From Halonatronum saccharophilum DSM 13868 (GTDB lineage: Bacteria > Bacillota > Halanaerobiia > Halobacteroidales > Halobacteroidaceae): DNA of 38,197 nucleotides. Shown in pieces: positions 8,753 through 17,023 of the stretch. Within the stretch, counting starts at the first letter, position 1; the number at the start of each line of letters is the position of its first letter. The position numbers and the translations under genes are program-made. The DNA is taken from contig NZ_KI912094.1 of assembly GCF_000517025.1 (NCBI RefSeq), positions 5,042 through 43,238 on the forward strand, in the 5' to 3' direction. The notes beneath the pieces were generated by a model. That model ran no database searches. It saw only the letters and a program-made list of their open reading frames with translations, and was not told where the DNA came from.

Positions 8753-9433
8753 ATGAAAAAGAGATTAATATTAATTTTAACTATAGGACTGATATTACTT
8801 ACTACTAGTAGCTCTTATGCTACCTTTACAACAGGAACCGGCAGACATACCTTTAAAATAGAAAATTTCAATGCAGATCCAAACCTTAGACTACAATCAT
8901 TTTTAGTAGGTTTTGGACTAAACAACAGATCTTCTATTAATATCCAGATAACAAGCGAAAATCTCTCCTCTTCTGGAGAAAGACAAGAGATGAGTTTTAT
9001 AATCCCCAGTTATACAAACTATGATCAAAACAACTTTTACTTAACTGGGCCAATTATAGATATAAACGCACAATACATACCTACTCATAAACTCTTTGTT
9101 AATCCTCATTCTCTTAACGCCTTGCAATTAGGTGTGAAAGTTTATAGAGGAGAAGTCATTAACCCTAATAGTGGAAGTATAGAGGAATACCTGGATAAAT
9201 TCTACCTATCTGCTGCTTTCTTAAGTAGATCACGCTTTGAAAATAGAAATCTATTTTCAAAGGTAGAATTAGGTTTTGACCCTAGGGAAGATGGTGGATT
9301 TATCTTCGATGGAGAAGTTGGAATGGAATTTAACCTTTTTGATAACTTTCGAGGTAAAATAGCTTATAGAAATGTCGGATCTTTTATCGACTCTAAGCAA
9401 GGTGCTTCTTTTAGTGTTAGAGTTCACTATTAA
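8753..9433 (+). CDS. Exported beta-barrel-type protein (probable outer-membrane protein)
   Basis: This 226-residue protein has a signal peptide of about 23 residues (MKKRLILILTIGLILLTTSS…, cleavage after SYA). The mature region shows beta-strand-like alternation (HTFKIENF, FLVGFGLNN, FYLSAAF, KVELGFD, GKIAYRNVG) and ends in an aromatic residue (SVRVHY). It starts at ATG 8753 behind an AGAGGGGA SD. With the MITE-free convergent gap at 9431-9484 it is one of only two clear plus-strand genes in the window. It lies head-to-head with the barrel-like protein at 8001-8573. The specific family and function are not recognised; a surface porin-like or adhesive role is possible but unsupported. Confidence 0.72.
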   Translation: MKKRLILILTIGLILLTTSSSYATFTTGTGRHTFKIENFNADPNLRLQSFLVGFGLNNRSSINIQITSENLSSSGERQEMSFIIPSYTNYDQNNFYLTGPIIDINAQYIPTHKLFVNPHSLNALQLGVKVYRGEVINPNSGSIEEYLDKFYLSAAFLSRSRFENRNLFSKVELGFDPREDGGFIFDGEVGMEFNLFDNFRGKIAYRNVGSFIDSKQGASFSVRVHY

Positions 9434-9484
9434 AATAATAAAGTGCTTATAAGCTAGCTAGCTTATAAGCACTTTATTATTTTA
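9431..9484. terminator. 54-bp perfect palindrome, bidirectional terminator
   Basis: Two 27-bp arms meeting at CTAG|CTAG form a perfect palindrome that starts with the TAA stop of the upstream barrel gene and ends 7 bp before the stop of the convergent histidine kinase. The A/T-rich outer ends provide T tracts in both directions, so it can terminate both convergent transcripts. Confidence 0.9.
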
Positions 9485-9490
9485 CAATAA

Positions 9491-11407
9491 TCAATAGACA
9501 TCAGAAAATTCAAGACTAACATTATTAATTAAATTACTAATATTATAACCCTTCTTATTTTCTTCATCTACTTTTTCTGTAGTCACAGGTAAAGTAATAA
9601 TAAACCTACTTCCTTCTCCTACTTCACTTTCAACCTCAATTTTTCCTCTATGTAGCTCTACTAAAAGCTTAACAATAGAAAGACCTATTCCACTACCTTC
9701 ACTTCTTCTTCTAAAAGATTTATCAATTTGAGTAAAGCGATCAAAAATAATTTCTTGTTTCTCCTTAGCAATCCCAACACCTGTATCCTCTACTATTATA
9801 ATTACCTCTTCTTCTGAAACAGAAGATAATTTTACAAAAATATCATCACCTTCATCAGTAAATTTAACAGCATTAGATAGTAAGTTTAAAATAATCCTCT
9901 CTAAAATAAAAGGATCAAAGGTCATAACCTTTTTATCAATGTTACTATAAAATTTTATATTCCTTGATTTCCAATCCATATATTTCTTTACAGATTCAGT
10001 TATCTTGCTTAAAAGAGCAACAATATCATGATCAGAGAGATTCAAAGTAAACCCATTGGTATTTATCTTAGTAATATCAATAAGGTTATTAGTAAGTCTC
10101 AATAATCTATATCCATTCTGCCTAATTATATCCGTATAACCTTTTACTTTCTTATATTTTTCATCATCCAAATTATTTTTATTATTTAAATCTAAAATTT
10201 GCAAAGAAGAAAATATCAAGTTCAAAGGAGTCTTTAGTTCATGTGACATATTTGCCAAAAACTCTAACTTTAATTTATTATATTCTAATTTCTCTTCTAA
10301 TAAGATCTGTTCAGTTACATCTACTCCAAAAGCTAATAATCCTTCATACTCTGCCTCTTCACTCTTCAGTATAGAGACTTGCCAGACCACCCTCTTCTCT
10401 TTACAGTCTTTAGTAAGTACTTTGCTTTCAAAATAATTTCTTACTTTCATTTTACCATCAATAACCTTATTGAATTTTTCTTTAATCTTTTTCCTACCTT
10501 CTCCTCTATAGAGAACATCAAAGATATTATTACCAACTATATCTTCTTTGTTGTAACCTAAGATTTTAGAACCTCTATTATTAATCAAAATAGCATTTCC
10601 CTCATTATTTATAACTAAGAATATTAGATCACCGATATCAAGGCTTTGTAGAGCAGTAAGCATTAAATTTAAAGGCTTTTTTACTTCATAAGATACCTCA
10701 ACAAAAGCATCTAATTCCTTTTTATTACTCTTTAGCTCCTCCTCTAAAAGATACTGCTTGGTAATGTCTGTACCCAAGCTCACCGTCCCCTCACTAGATC
10801 CATCTTCATCTATCATTAGGGCATTGTGCCAAAGTATCCTTCTCTCTTCACCATCCTTATTTATCAATATATTCTCTGTAGTCTTTGTTAGTATTAAATT
10901 TTCTGATAAACTACTAAAATCTTTATCCATAACTTGACTATATATTTTCTTTAAACCAACTCTATCTTCTTTCTTTATAAAATTATCAAACCAATTCTTG
11001 CCTATTACCTCTTCTCGATTATATCCTAAAAAATCACACCCTCTTTTATTAATCGATTTTACTCTCTGCTCAGTATCTAGTACAACAAAGATAACATCTG
11101 CTATATCCAAGTAATTTGCTATATAGCTTTGTTCAAGCTCTTCTTTAACACTATTAACCTTAACTCTCAAATCACTCTTTCTTACTAACAACTCTTTTGT
11201 TCTATTATTAACCTTTTCAATTTTAACCAATAATATAAAGACTAAAACTACTAGTATAATAATAGTTATTTCCATCCACCACTCAAACAGTAAATAGTTA
11301 ATAGAATCATTAAACCCAAATTCTAAATTAACATAACTATAAGTTAACAACATTACATAAATTGAAATAACATTAATTATTAGAGTAATAATTATTTTAA
11401 ATTTCAT
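9491..11407 (-). CDS. Double-PAS sensor histidine kinase with a dead duplicated H-box
   Basis: This 638-residue orphan sensor kinase has two N-terminal membrane helices (about 5-25 and 45-62), PAS 1 (about 100-220), PAS 2 (about 255-370), a HisKA dimerisation domain with the phosphoacceptor in NMSHELKTPLN (H389), and a complete HATPase (LLSNAVKF, EDTGVGI, GSGIGLSIVK). It presumably autophosphorylates and passes phosphate to an unlinked response regulator. Between PAS 1 and PAS 2, residues about 220-258 repeat the sequence leading into the H-box (LLEEELKSNKKELDAF…SYEVKKPLNL), but the histidine is Tyr240. The protein therefore contains an internal duplication of a PAS + H-box module whose first copy cannot be phosphorylated on His. 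No receiver domain or neighbouring regulator gene is present. Confidence 0.92.
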   Translation of the reverse strand: MKFKIIITLIINVISIYVMLLTYSYVNLEFGFNDSINYLLFEWWMEITIIILVVLVFILLVKIEKVNNRTKELLVRKSDLRVKVNSVKEELEQSYIANYLDIADVIFVVLDTEQRVKSINKRGCDFLGYNREEVIGKNWFDNFIKKEDRVGLKKIYSQVMDKDFSSLSENLILTKTTENILINKDGEERRILWHNALMIDEDGSSEGTVSLGTDITKQYLLEEELKSNKKELDAFVEVSYEVKKPLNLMLTALQSLDIGDLIFLVINNEGNAILINNRGSKILGYNKEDIVGNNIFDVLYRGEGRKKIKEKFNKVIDGKMKVRNYFESKVLTKDCKEKRVVWQVSILKSEEAEYEGLLAFGVDVTEQILLEEKLEYNKLKLEFLANMSHELKTPLNLIFSSLQILDLNNKNNLDDEKYKKVKGYTDIIRQNGYRLLRLTNNLIDITKINTNGFTLNLSDHDIVALLSKITESVKKYMDWKSRNIKFYSNIDKKVMTFDPFILERIILNLLSNAVKFTDEGDDIFVKLSSVSEEEVIIIVEDTGVGIAKEKQEIIFDRFTQIDKSFRRRSEGSGIGLSIVKLLVELHRGKIEVESEVGEGSRFIITLPVTTEKVDEENKKGYNISNLINNVSLEFSDVY

Positions 11408-11610
11408 ATTTTTCCCCTTCCTAAAATAACTACTTTGTTCAAATTTATTTAATTACAGTTATTAGGTATTCGTCATATTATTAAGAAAACCTCTATTTTT
11501 TTATCATTTCAATCAAATTTCTACTTGTTTTTCAAAATTAAATTTTATATAAACTATTATATTAAATTACTTTCTTTGAGCTCTTATTAAGAAATTAATA
11601 ATTCAAAAGA
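11408..11610. other. Intergenic between the Mrp 1 terminator and the histidine kinase
   Basis: AT-rich sequence with no gene. It must hold the promoter of the histidine kinase at 9491-11407, whose SD is GGAAGGGG, but no convincing TTGACA/TATAAT pair was found. Confidence 0.4.
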
Positions 11611-11638
11611 TAAAACCTCCTTTTAAAAGGAGGTTTTA
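11611..11638 (-). terminator. Terminator of Mrp operon 1
   Basis: A 28-bp perfect palindrome (arm TAAAACCTCCTTTT) lies about 140 bp beyond the last gene of the first Mrp operon, with T-rich ends. It separates the operon from the histidine kinase. The 140 bp between the operon stop and the palindrome hold nothing recognisable. Confidence 0.75.
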
Positions 11639-11778
11639 CCACTAGATTCACACAACCCAGGTGAGCAATTACAGGCTATGTGCTTCATCACTCTTTTTAC
11701 TCTATTAAATTTCAAATCAAATCTTAATATTTTTCATATTTAATAAGGTTTATATTATAAAATAAATTAAAAAGTACT

Positions 11779-13335
11779 TTATAAGAGCAAATTAATCCAT
11801 AAAAGAATCAAAGTTGAAAAAATCCAAAGAAAATATCTAGAAAGATTCCCATTGTGGGTAGCAGTTAATAACCTACCAGCATTATTAAAAACTCTACCAA
11901 ATAAAGAGTAAAAATCCAAACTTTTCTCTTCATAATCCTTAGGCTCAATAATATCATGGGCCAACTTAAAGATAAGTAAAGCCCATAAAGTAGGCTGCAA
12001 ACCTTCCCAAATATAAGCCAAACTATAATAATCAACTCCCAACTCTAAGCCATAAATAAGCTCTATAGCCCTTGGCCAAAGACCTATCACTATAATTGGA
12101 AAGACAAAAAGAAACATAGCCCCCTTCATATAAAGAGTTGGTGTTTTCTCCATCTCAACCTCTCTATCTCCAAAGAAACAAAAGTAAATAACTTTTATAA
12201 GAGATAAAGAAGTAGCAATTCCAGTTATATATAAGACCCAAACCAAGAGGTGACTCTCTAAAGCACTCTTTATCACTACCTTGCTTAAATAACCGTTAAA
12301 AAAAGGAAGACCCATAATACCAAAAGCTCCAATTATACAACAAAAAGCAGTAAAAGGTAACTGTTTAGCTAATCCTCCTAATTCAACTAAGTCCTCTTTC
12401 TTAGTTGAATAAATCACAATTCCAATTGTCATAAATAAAATACTTTTATATAAGACCCCATTAAAAAGGTGAAAAATACCACCTTGAGAACCTAAATAAT
12501 TTGTACTAGTTATTCCAATAATCATATATCCAATTTGACTTATGAGATGATAAGAAAATATCTTTCTAACATTAGTAGTTCTTAAAGCAAAAAAAGCAGC
12601 TATCAAAGCCGAAAAAGCCCCAAAATAAGAAAGATAACTTATACCACCTAAGAATTTATATATTCCATATACTCCTACCTTAGTAGTATAAATAGAAAGT
12701 AATAAGGTTATATAAAAAGGAACATTAATATAATTTTGTGGCAACCATGTATGAAGCCCAATAAAAGCAGCTTTAATTCCCACCCCTAAGATAAAGAAAG
12801 GAATCCCAAATTCTATATTCTCCAAAATTATACTCCCGCTCCCACTATATTGCATAAAGATACCCCAAAGCAAGCTTACCCCACCTACCAAATGCATAAT
12901 AAAGTAGTAATAGCTCGTCTTTGCAGTAAACTCCTTATTCCTATTAAAGATCAGAAAGTAAGATGATATAGTCATCATCTCCCAAAAGATATAAAAAGAG
13001 AAGAGGTCACCAACAAAGAGAATTGAAATAGAACTTCCTATATACAGATAAGCCAATAAGTAATAGCTTCTAGGGGCCAACTTCAAAGAATAGAGGTTAT
13101 TAACCAAGGCAGCAAAAGCAAAGATTACCCCAACTAACCTACTAATATTATCTACCTCTAATAATATCAATTCAAAGTCTAAGAAAGGAAGGGTAATTAC
13201 CATCCCCTCACTTAAAGTAAAGACGCTTATTAGAACAAGGATAGATAAAAAGATTGAAAATAACCTTCTAGCTCCTTCCTTAAAGAAGAAGATTGGTATC
13301 GCCGCAAATAGATATAAGAAACCTGGATTCAACAT
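11779..13335 (-). CDS. Mrp-type antiporter, second NuoL/M-like subunit (MrpD'), operon 1
   Basis: This 518-residue polytopic protein belongs to the complex-I/Mrp antiporter subunit family (Proton_antipo_M domain about 100-390). The conserved charged residues are present: Glu119 in YIFWEMMTISSY (TM5) and Lys188 in GVGIKAAFIGLHTWLP (TM7), followed by the family's LHTWLPQNY. It is the last gene of the operon, four bases after mrpD, with a TAGGAGGG SD before its ATG. It probably takes the place of the antiporter half of MrpA, because the MrpA C-terminal modules occur as separate small genes upstream. It has the same length as its operon 2 counterpart (18002-19558). Confidence 0.88.
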   Translation of the reverse strand: MLNPGFLYLFAAIPIFFFKEGARRLFSIFLSILVLISVFTLSEGMVITLPFLDFELILLEVDNISRLVGVIFAFAALVNNLYSLKLAPRSYYLLAYLYIGSSISILFVGDLFSFYIFWEMMTISSYFLIFNRNKEFTAKTSYYYFIMHLVGGVSLLWGIFMQYSGSGSIILENIEFGIPFFILGVGIKAAFIGLHTWLPQNYINVPFYITLLLSIYTTKVGVYGIYKFLGGISYLSYFGAFSALIAAFFALRTTNVRKIFSYHLISQIGYMIIGITSTNYLGSQGGIFHLFNGVLYKSILFMTIGIVIYSTKKEDLVELGGLAKQLPFTAFCCIIGAFGIMGLPFFNGYLSKVVIKSALESHLLVWVLYITGIATSLSLIKVIYFCFFGDREVEMEKTPTLYMKGAMFLFVFPIIVIGLWPRAIELIYGLELGVDYYSLAYIWEGLQPTLWALLIFKLAHDIIEPKDYEEKSLDFYSLFGRVFNNAGRLLTATHNGNLSRYFLWIFSTLILLWINLLL

Positions 13336-13339
13336 TTAA

Positions 13340-14812
13340 CTACCCTCCTAAAAATACACTGATATAATTTTGACTATCTAATAATAATGCAGGAGCCCTC
13401 TCCACTAAATAAAGAGGATATTGGGGAAATAGTCCCAATAAAATACAAAAGAAAGCCAAGATAAGAGCTGGTATCTCCAACTGCCAAGCTACCCTCTTTT
13501 TAGCCCACCCTTCTTTTGGGTTAGAGTATAGCATTATAAATACCTTTAGATAATATGTTAAGGATATTAGACTCCCTACAGGGATCATAAAAGCAGCCAA
13601 CAGGTACCCTCCTTCAATTGCCCCTTCAATAATCAACCACTTACTGATAAAACCGTTAAAAGGTGGAAGACCTACAATAGCCAAAGATCCAATTACAAAA
13701 ATTACACCTGCTCTAGGAACTAAAAAGCCTAAGCCCTTAAGATCTTTAATTTTATGAGCATTAAAATAATAGATGAAGATTCCTAAAGCCAAAAAAAGTG
13801 CACCCTTCATAATACTATGGTTAATAATATGATAAATAGCACCTACTATTCCTTTATGGCTTAATACACCAAAGCCTACTACTATATAACCAATCTGGGC
13901 TATACTTGAATAACCTAATAACCTCTTTATATTATCTTGCTGATAAGCCATTGTATGAGCTATCAGGAAGGTAAAGACCCCCCAATAGATAAGTATAGCC
14001 TCCAGACCAATATCCCTTAATAGATCTACTCCATATAATGTATATACTATTCTCATCAAAGCATATAAGAATGATTTGATAACTAAAGCAGAAGACAATA
14101 GGTTAAAAGGAGCAGGCGCCTTAGGATATGAATCAGGTAACCAAGTATGCAAAGGAATTAAAGCAAATTTTGTACCAAAACCTACTATCATCAAAACTAG
14201 AATACTAATTATAGTAAATTGATCTAACTCCCCGAAACTAAGAGCTATCTGGGCCAAATTTAAAGTTCCTAAGGATAAATAGATAGTTATTATCCCTAAC
14301 AAAAGAAACAAACCACTAAAGGATCCTATCATTAAATACCTAAAGGCCCCCTCTATACTCTCATCCTCCTTCTTAATAGCAACTAAAGAGTACGAGGCTA
14401 TAGACGTAACCTCAAAGAATACATAAAGGTTAAATAAATCCCCAGTCAGAACCATCCCCATAGTTCCTGTTACCAATAAGAAGGATAAGATATAATACTT
14501 TAGTATATTCTCCTTAATATATTTAATCGAATAAATAATAGCCAAAAATGATAAAATAGATATTATACTAGCCATTATTGCAGCAAAGGAATCCATAATT
14601 AAAACAATTCCTATAGATGAATCCCACCCTCCTAAATTGTATCCAATCGGTTCAACAAAAGCCTGAGCGGCTACTATAATCGTCAAAACAAGATGTAATA
14701 AACTACTTCCTATAATCACCGGAAGCATAAATCTTTCACAAAAATAACTTATTACCCCCAAAGAAAAAGCCGTAAACAAGGGTAATACAATCAACAAAAC
14801 CAACAAATCCAT
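13340..14812 (-). CDS. mrpD: Na+/H+ antiporter subunit MrpD, operon 1
   Basis: This 490-residue NuoN/M-like proton-translocating membrane subunit has the antiporter domain at about 110-410. Key residues are Glu134 (NLYVFFEVTSIASY) and Lys215 (GFGTKFALIPLHTWLP), plus Lys246 in SALVIKSFLYA. It works with MrpC in the antiporter membrane arm to exchange cytoplasmic Na+ for protons. The ATG follows a GGGAGG SD. It is preceded by a 361-bp gap from mrpC, three times longer than in operon 2 and filled by a MITE-like insertion, so its expression may be partly uncoupled from the upstream genes. It is colinear over its whole length with the operon 2 copy. Confidence 0.92.
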   Translation of the reverse strand: MDLLVLLIVLPLFTAFSLGVISYFCERFMLPVIIGSSLLHLVLTIIVAAQAFVEPIGYNLGGWDSSIGIVLIMDSFAAIMASIISILSFLAIIYSIKYIKENILKYYILSFLLVTGTMGMVLTGDLFNLYVFFEVTSIASYSLVAIKKEDESIEGAFRYLMIGSFSGLFLLLGIITIYLSLGTLNLAQIALSFGELDQFTIISILVLMIVGFGTKFALIPLHTWLPDSYPKAPAPFNLLSSALVIKSFLYALMRIVYTLYGVDLLRDIGLEAILIYWGVFTFLIAHTMAYQQDNIKRLLGYSSIAQIGYIVVGFGVLSHKGIVGAIYHIINHSIMKGALFLALGIFIYYFNAHKIKDLKGLGFLVPRAGVIFVIGSLAIVGLPPFNGFISKWLIIEGAIEGGYLLAAFMIPVGSLISLTYYLKVFIMLYSNPKEGWAKKRVAWQLEIPALILAFFCILLGLFPQYPLYLVERAPALLLDSQNYISVFLGG

Positions 14813-14844
14813 CTACTTCCCTCCTTTTCTTAAAAATCTATTAT

Positions 14845-15135
14845 ATAGTAATAAAGTACAACTTTAGAAGTTGGGTGGTTAGTTAGATGGGAGTTAGTTA
14901 AGAACTTTAAAAATATAAAGATCAAAGGCCTAGACGCAGACCAAGTTCTGACAAGAGCCGACAAAGTCCAGACAAAGACCAGAAAATTAAAAATAATAAG
15001 GTTTAATCAGATCTTAGTCATCTTTTGTCAAAGATTTTGTCTGCGTCAATTATTTTGGATTTTGATATATTGACTTTACTCACACTCACTACTTACCACA
15101 TATTACTTGACACAAAAGTGCTACTTTATTACTAT
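14845..15135. mobile_element. MITE-like element inside Mrp operon 1 (mrpC-mrpD gap)
   Basis: The segment is bounded by a perfect 14-bp inverted repeat (ATAGTAATAAAGTA at 14845-14858 and its complement at 15122-15135). Inside it lies a second, imperfect inverted repeat of about 45 bp, anchored by GACGCAGAC (14933-14941) and GTCTGCGTC (15039-15047). No protein-coding frame is credible. The corresponding gap in operon 2 is only about 115 bp, so about 250 bp were added here. The terminal motif recurs at 17692, 30047-30190 and 36102, as expected of a dispersed non-autonomous element or repeat hairpin. No target-site duplication could be defined. Confidence 0.6.
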
Positions 15136-15173
15136 TTAGTTGTACTTTATATGGCAAAAAATAATTTTCTTCT

Positions 15174-15509
15174 CTATCCTCTCAGCCGTCTAATCTCATT
15201 TATATCCACTGTCCCATATCTCTTATGTAACTTAATAATTAAAGCTAACATCAGTGCCGTCATACTTGCTCCAATAACGATTGCCGTTAAAGCTAAAGCT
15301 TGGGGGATTGGATCTACAACTATGGTATAATCTCCATCTAAAATAGGTGCTGTTCCACCCTCCCTATAACCTAAGAGGACTAAAAGAATTATTAAAGCCG
15401 ATTCAGCAATATTAAAGCCCATAACTACTTTGATTAGATTACTTTGGGTCAAGATTATATATAGACCCTGACAGAATAAGATTATAACTATCAAATAAGC
15501 AAATTTCAC
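15174..15509 (-). CDS. mrpC: Na+/H+ antiporter subunit MrpC, operon 1
   Basis: This 111-residue NuoK-like subunit has three hydrophobic helices (about 5-25, 30-48 and 70-95). The conserved core VVDPIPQALALTAIVIGAS (about 68-86) identifies MnhC/MrpC. It partners MrpD in the membrane complex. The gene starts one base after mrpB ends, indicating translational coupling. Its operon 2 copy has exactly the same length and the same YREGGTAPIL/YKPGGSAPIL loop. Confidence 0.93.
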   Translation of the reverse strand: MKFAYLIVIILFCQGLYIILTQSNLIKVVMGFNIAESALIILLVLLGYREGGTAPILDGDYTIVVDPIPQALALTAIVIGASMTALMLALIIKLHKRYGTVDINEIRRLRG

Positions 15510-15510
15510 T

Positions 15511-16200
15511 TTATTCCTCCTTTATCATACAGTTAAAGATAATTGCCAACCCAGCACCAACCTTTATACCAGTAGCTAAGTTTAATAATGAAATCGTTCC
15601 ACCACTAAATAAGTCACCTGGCTTACCTAAAGAAAAGAGGGCTTGCCCATTGGCTAAAAAATTAGATCCAGCCAATATGCCAATTAGGCCAATAAAGATA
15701 AAAGTCATCCCCCCAAAGCTCTCCATCAATGTTTTAGTCTTATAACGCCATCTCTTCTCTGAATAATCTGGGCCAAAGGTTATGGTCAAAAGAATTGAAA
15801 TAGTAGCTATCACAACCCCTCCAGTAAATCCACCTCCAGGTGAGAGATGACCATAAAGTATCAAATATAGACCCAACACTCCTAAAAAAGGCAAAATAAA
15901 GGATATGGTCTGATAAACGGCAACACTGAAGGTAGCAGCCAACATTGTAGCCCGCTTTTTAGGTACAAGAAAGGCTATTGCTGAAGCAACACCAAAGATA
16001 ACAGTCGCTTCTCCTAAGGTATCAAAACCACGATAATCAAATAAGATAGCAGTTACTAAATTGATAGCCCCTGTCTCTTCAACCCCACTTTGGAGATAAT
16101 GATCACTTAAACTTCTATCAATAACTTGATGGTTTAAGAGCAATACTGAAAGCAAAGAGGCAAAGATTAAGATTAAGATCAAAGGAAATATCTTTTTCAT
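15511..16200 (-). CDS. mrpB: MbhE-MrpB fusion subunit of Mrp antiporter, operon 1
   Basis: In this 229-residue membrane protein the first part (about 35-85, GAINLVTAILFDYRGFDTLG) is the MbhE-like module normally found at the C-terminus of MrpA. It is followed by a MnhB domain (about 90-225; ILYGHLSPGGGFTGGVV). Thus the MrpA tail is fused to MrpB here. The ATG overlaps the stop of the preceding mbhD-like gene by four bases (ATGA). Together with MbhD, MrpC and MrpG it forms part of the Na+-handling half of the complex. The operon 2 homologue has identical length. Confidence 0.88.
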   Translation of the reverse strand: MKKIFPLILILIFASLLSVLLLNHQVIDRSLSDHYLQSGVEETGAINLVTAILFDYRGFDTLGEATVIFGVASAIAFLVPKKRATMLAATFSVAVYQTISFILPFLGVLGLYLILYGHLSPGGGFTGGVVIATISILLTITFGPDYSEKRWRYKTKTLMESFGGMTFIFIGLIGILAGSNFLANGQALFSLGKPGDLFSGGTISLLNLATGIKVGAGLAIIFNCMIKEE

Positions 16201-16436
16201 TCTACCCCCTCCGTCTTATTAATAGTTATCACAAAAAAACCTGTAGTAATACCAGCAGCAATTACTGCTTCGGCCAAAGCCACATCAGGGGCCTGAAATA
16301 TAACAAATACAATAACTAAAACAGCGCTAAAGATAGATAGTATTATTAAGCAACTCAATAAATCATCACTAAAGATTACAGCAAAGGCTGCAACTACAAG
16401 AAAAGAGAGTAATATGTATAATATAAGCTCTATCAT
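16197..16436 (-). CDS. MbhD-like (DUF4040) subunit of Mrp antiporter, operon 1
   Basis: This 79-residue, mostly hydrophobic protein has the MbhD/DUF4040 signature FQAPDVALAEAVIAAGITTG (about 47-66), which in canonical systems forms the penultimate module of MrpA. As a free-standing gene this organisation is closer to the Mbh/Mrp-like complexes of archaea and some anaerobes. It starts one base after mrpG ends and overlaps mrpB by four bases. Confidence 0.88.
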   Translation of the reverse strand: MIELILYILLSFLVVAAFAVIFSDDLLSCLIILSIFSAVLVIVFVIFQAPDVALAEAVIAAGITTGFFVITINKTEGVE

Positions 16437-16437
16437 C

Positions 16438-16767
16438 CTAGTATCCCTCCTCTAAATCGTCCCTTAAAAGCCCTTTAGGTTTAAGACCAAAATAATAGGC
16501 TGCTCTGGCAATAGCATGGCTGGTTACAGGGTTTGTTATTATCAGAAATAATATTATTATACTTAACTTTAAAGAAATCCGATTGATCCCCTCAAAACAA
16601 ATGATCCCTAATAATATTGAAACCCCACCTCCTGTCAAGGACTTAGACCCTGCATGTAAGCGGGTATAAAAGTCTGGAAATCTAACCATAGCAATCCCGG
16701 TAATAATAAAGAAAAAGGTTCCAATAAATAAGAAGAAATACCCTAAAATCTCTAATAAGTTATTAAT
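16438..16767 (-). CDS. mrpG: Na+/H+ antiporter subunit MrpG, operon 1 (probable AUU start)
   Basis: This MrpG subunit has three hydrophobic helices with the family core MVRFPDFYTRLHAGSKSLTG and LIITNPVTSHAIARAAY. I place the start at ATT (16767), giving 109 residues beginning I/M-NNLLEILGYFF, where MrpG proteins normally begin. A GGGGGAGG SD sits six bases before it, and the ATT overlaps the mrpF stop (ATTAA). The alternative is a TTG at 16791 with no SD, adding eight charged residues that are not typical of MrpG. The paralogue in operon 2 has the same arrangement. The function is a structural subunit of the antiporter; the start is inferred. Confidence 0.85.
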   Translation of the reverse strand: MNNLLEILGYFFLFIGTFFFIITGIAMVRFPDFYTRLHAGSKSLTGGGVSILLGIICFEGINRISLKLSIIILFLIITNPVTSHAIARAAYYFGLKPKGLLRDDLEEGY

Positions 16768-17023
16768 CGCTAACCTCCCCCTTCTTTCCAAAATATTTGG
16801 CCATTATCAATAAATCTACAAAGAGGAGTAAACCATAAACCAAAGCCACATCTATAAATATCTCCCTTTCAAAATGGATGCTCAATAAAACCAATATAAT
16901 CAAAAACATTATCCCCATAGAATCAGCAGCTGCAATCCGATCAAAGACTGTTGGCCCTTTTAAAACTCTATAAAAGGAGAGTAATGCCGATATAATTATA
17001 GCCAATATTATATATAGTATCAT
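16763..17023 (-). CDS. mrpF: Na+/H+ antiporter subunit MrpF, operon 1
   Basis: This 86-residue protein has three helices and the MrpF signature GPTVFDRIAAADSMGI (about 28-43), followed by FIDVALVYGLLLFVD. The start ATG overlaps the mrpE stop (ATGA). The end contains a purine tract that also serves as the SD for mrpG, so the two are tightly coupled. It is a small structural subunit of the multisubunit antiporter. Confidence 0.93.
   Translation of the reverse strand: MILYIILAIIISALLSFYRVLKGPTVFDRIAAADSMGIMFLIILVLLSIHFEREIFIDVALVYGLLLFVDLLIMAKYFGKKGEVSD

Noticed and set aside
15025-15330. 101-codon plus-strand frame across the mrpC-mrpD gap
   Set aside because: Its second half is the antisense of mrpC and its first half lies in the MITE-like inverted repeat.
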